Shown: positions 6,264 to 7,596 of the stretch, in pieces
How the letters are laid out: each line of letters starts with the position of its first letter
How positions within the stretch are numbered: position 1 is the first letter of the stretch
Assembly (NCBI GenBank): GCA_033720955.1
Contig: JAWWBN010000191.1
Span: 1-7,596 of the forward strand
Direction of reading: 5' to 3'
Source of the DNA: JAWWBN01 sp033720955
Lineage (GTDB): Bacteria > Acidobacteriota > Thermoanaerobaculia > Multivoradales > JAHEKO01
Length of the DNA: 7,596 bases
The notes under the pieces: generated by a model
Databases searched by the model: none
What the model was told of the DNA's origin: nothing
What the model saw: the letters and a program-made list of their open reading frames with translations, nothing else
Translations under genes and position numbers: made by a program

Positions 6264-7205
6264 TCACCAACAAGCCGAGGAGCGAAAGTATTCTCGCGCC
6301 TCCGCCGCATCCCGTCCGATCTGCTCGGAGAGGGCCTCGAGCGAAGGGAAGCGGTGCTCGCCGCGGAGCCGCCGGCAGAAGAGGAGCTCCGCCGGGCGGC
6401 CGTAGAGATCGCCCTCGAAGTCCAGCAGGTGCGCCTCGGCGACCGGCCTCCCCTCGGTGCTCACCGTGGGCCGCACCCCCAGGTTGGCCACCGCCGGGCG
6501 GGGCGGCTCGTCTTCCAGCCGCACACCCACCGCGTACACGCCGTGGGCGGGCAGCAGCTCGTTGGCGGTCTCGAGGTTGGCTGTGGGCCAGCCGATCGAG
6601 CTGCCCCGGCCGTCGCCGTGGACGACGACCCCCTCCACGGCGTAGGGACGGCCGAGCATCTCGCGGGCCGCGGCGACGTCGCCCGCGGCCACCGCCTCGC
6701 GGATCCGGGTGCTCGAGATGGCCTCGCCGTCGTGCCGCACCTTGGGAACCTCCTCGACGTCGAAGCCCTGCTCGTCGCCCAGCCGCCGGAGCAGCTCGAG
6801 GTTGCCCTGCCGCCCCCTGCCGAAGGAGAACTTCTCCCCCACCAGCACCGCCCGCGCTCCCAGCGCCCCGACCAGGAAGCGACGCACGAACTCCTCGGCG
6901 GTGGTCTCGGCGAAGGCGGGGGTGAAGCGGACCACCGCCAGGGCGTCCAGGCCGCACCCTTCCAGGAGGGTCACCTTCTGGGATCGGGTCGTCAGGGCCG
7001 GCACCTCGGCCCCCGGCGTCAGGACGGTACGGGGATGGGGATCGAAGGAGACCGCCACCGCGGGCGCTCGCAGCCGCGCGGCGCGCTCGGTCACCCGGGA
7101 CAGGACGGCCCGCTGACCGCGGTGGACCCCGTCGTAGTTCCCCACCGTGACCACCGCCCGGCGCGGCAGGTCGTCGCGGCCCCAGGCGTCCTCGAAGACC
7201 CGCAT
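6264..7205 (-). CDS. ribF: Bifunctional riboflavin kinase / FAD synthetase
   Basis: A complete 313-residue protein of the usual RibF length. It phosphorylates riboflavin to FMN and then adenylates FMN to FAD in the cytosol. The N-terminal nucleotidyltransferase (FAD synthetase) domain, about 15-185, shows TVGNYDGVHRGQ (20-31), SFDPHPR and ISSTRIRE (Ser164-Arg167 region). The C-terminal riboflavin kinase domain, about 187-308, has GRPYAVEGVVVHGDGRG, IGWPTANLE with the Mg-ATP motif Pro207-Asn210, LPAHGVYAVGV, and EAHLLDFEGDLYG with the probable catalytic Glu257, followed by RLRGEHRF. One departure is visible: the family HxGH signature normally ends in His, but residue 31 is Gln (codon CAG). The start at 7205 lies 9 bp after the rimO stop, with only a weak GGGCGG ahead, so coupling to rimO is likely. 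No FMN riboswitch is apparent, nor is there room for one. Confidence 0.95.
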   Translation of the reverse strand: MRVFEDAWGRDDLPRRAVVTVGNYDGVHRGQRAVLSRVTERAARLRAPAVAVSFDPHPRTVLTPGAEVPALTTRSQKVTLLEGCGLDALAVVRFTPAFAETTAEEFVRRFLVGALGARAVLVGEKFSFGRGRQGNLELLRRLGDEQGFDVEEVPKVRHDGEAISSTRIREAVAAGDVAAAREMLGRPYAVEGVVVHGDGRGSSIGWPTANLETANELLPAHGVYAVGVRLEDEPPRPAVANLGVRPTVSTEGRPVAEAHLLDFEGDLYGRPAELLFCRRLRGEHRFPSLEALSEQIGRDAAEAREYFRSSACW

Positions 7206-7214
7206 CCGCCCGGG

Positions 7215-7596
7215 CTAGGCGGCCGCCGGCTCGACGCCGGGCCGGCCCACCGGGCCGACGATGCGCCCCACGAGGTCGTCGGCGTACGCCTCGGTGACCT
7301 CCACCTCGGCCGCAGCCGGCGGGAGGGCGTGGCCGTCGTTGATCAGCAGCCGGCCGTCGATCTCCGGCGCCATGCCCTGGTGACGACCCTCCAGCAGGTG
7401 CTCGGTCTCGGCGCAGACCCCTTCGACCAGAGCCGGCAGCCTCCGGCCCACCAGCCGCTGGCGCCGGGCCAGGGAGATCGGGCGCTGGACCTCGAGCAGC
7501 TCGTCGTACCGCCGCCGCGCGACGGACCGCGGCACCTGCCCGGGCAGCCGGGACGAAGGGGTGTCCTCCTCGCGGCTGAACACGAACGCCCCCAGG
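7215..7596 (-). CDS. rimO: Ribosomal protein S12 methylthiotransferase RimO, C-terminal part
   Basis: The last 126 codons and the stop are present; the 5' part, with the N-terminal methylthiotransferase domain and the radical-SAM CxxxCxxC motif, lies beyond the window edge. RimO is a radical SAM enzyme that adds a methylthio group to an aspartate of ribosomal protein S12. The visible part begins in the end of the SAM domain (GAFVFSREEDTP, LPGQVP), continues through the helix with VQRPISLARRQRLVGR, and ends in a TRAM-like domain with LVEG, ETEHLLEGRHQGMAPEIDG and LLINDG, then VEVTEAYADDLVGRIV. The APEIDG segment, which also occurs in E. coli RimO, separates it from the tRNA enzyme MiaB. Translation continues into ribF after 9 bp. 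A GTG at 7583 is an internal Val codon, not a start. Confidence 0.9.
   Translation of the reverse strand, partial: LGAFVFSREEDTPSSRLPGQVPRSVARRRYDELLEVQRPISLARRQRLVGRRLPALVEGVCAETEHLLEGRHQGMAPEIDGRLLINDGHALPPAAAEVEVTEAYADDLVGRIVGPVGRPGVEPAAA

Noticed and set aside
7206..7214. FMN riboswitch upstream of ribF
   Set aside because: Only 9 bp separate ribF from rimO, so there is no room for an FMN aptamer, and no such conserved pattern was seen inside the end of rimO.

Overview
This is a compact, very GC-rich bacterial window with strong third-position GC bias, short intergenic gaps and gene order typical of a chromosomal housekeeping region. There are no tRNA or rRNA genes, transposases, integrases or CRISPR repeats. 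The organism is probably an environmental GC-rich bacterium. The style of the thioredoxin, the HerA-like ATPase and the SecA tail would fit Acidobacteriota or a myxobacterial/deltaproteobacterial lineage, but this is inference from recalled sequence flavour; no marker here settles it.

Layout. On the + strand, the window opens with the last 38 codons of a protein ending in a SEC-C zinc motif, almost certainly SecA. It is followed 8 bp later by a complete guaB (IMP dehydrogenase, 126-1598). All other genes lie on the - strand and converge on guaB. In their direction of transcription they are: the 3' part of rimO (S12 methylthiotransferase, 7596-7215), ribF (bifunctional FAD synthase, 7205-6264), trxA (thioredoxin, 6194-5859), an M24 metallopeptidase (5844-4621), a HerA/FtsK-like P-loop ATPase with a long coiled-coil tail (4544-2133), and a small secreted protein (1997-1638). 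rimO-ribF (9 bp) and trxA-M24 (14 bp) are tightly spaced. The gaps of 69, 76 and 135 bp before trxA, the ATPase and the small gene are where internal promoters or RNA processing could act.

Functionally the - strand set mixes translation-factor modification (RimO), flavin cofactor synthesis (RibF), thiol redox (TrxA), peptide turnover (M24) and an uncharacterised DNA-translocase-like ATPase. No single pathway joins them. The best candidates for a second look are the HerA-like ATPase, which has a recognisable core, a beta-rich middle and an interrupted coiled coil but no NurA-type nuclease beside it; the small secreted protein of unknown function; and a RibF whose nucleotidyltransferase HxGH signature reads HRGQ. 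I see no convincing evidence of a new multigene system. Gene starts for the ATPase (4544) and the M24 peptidase (5844) were moved from the longest possible ORFs using ribosome-binding sites and domain boundaries.
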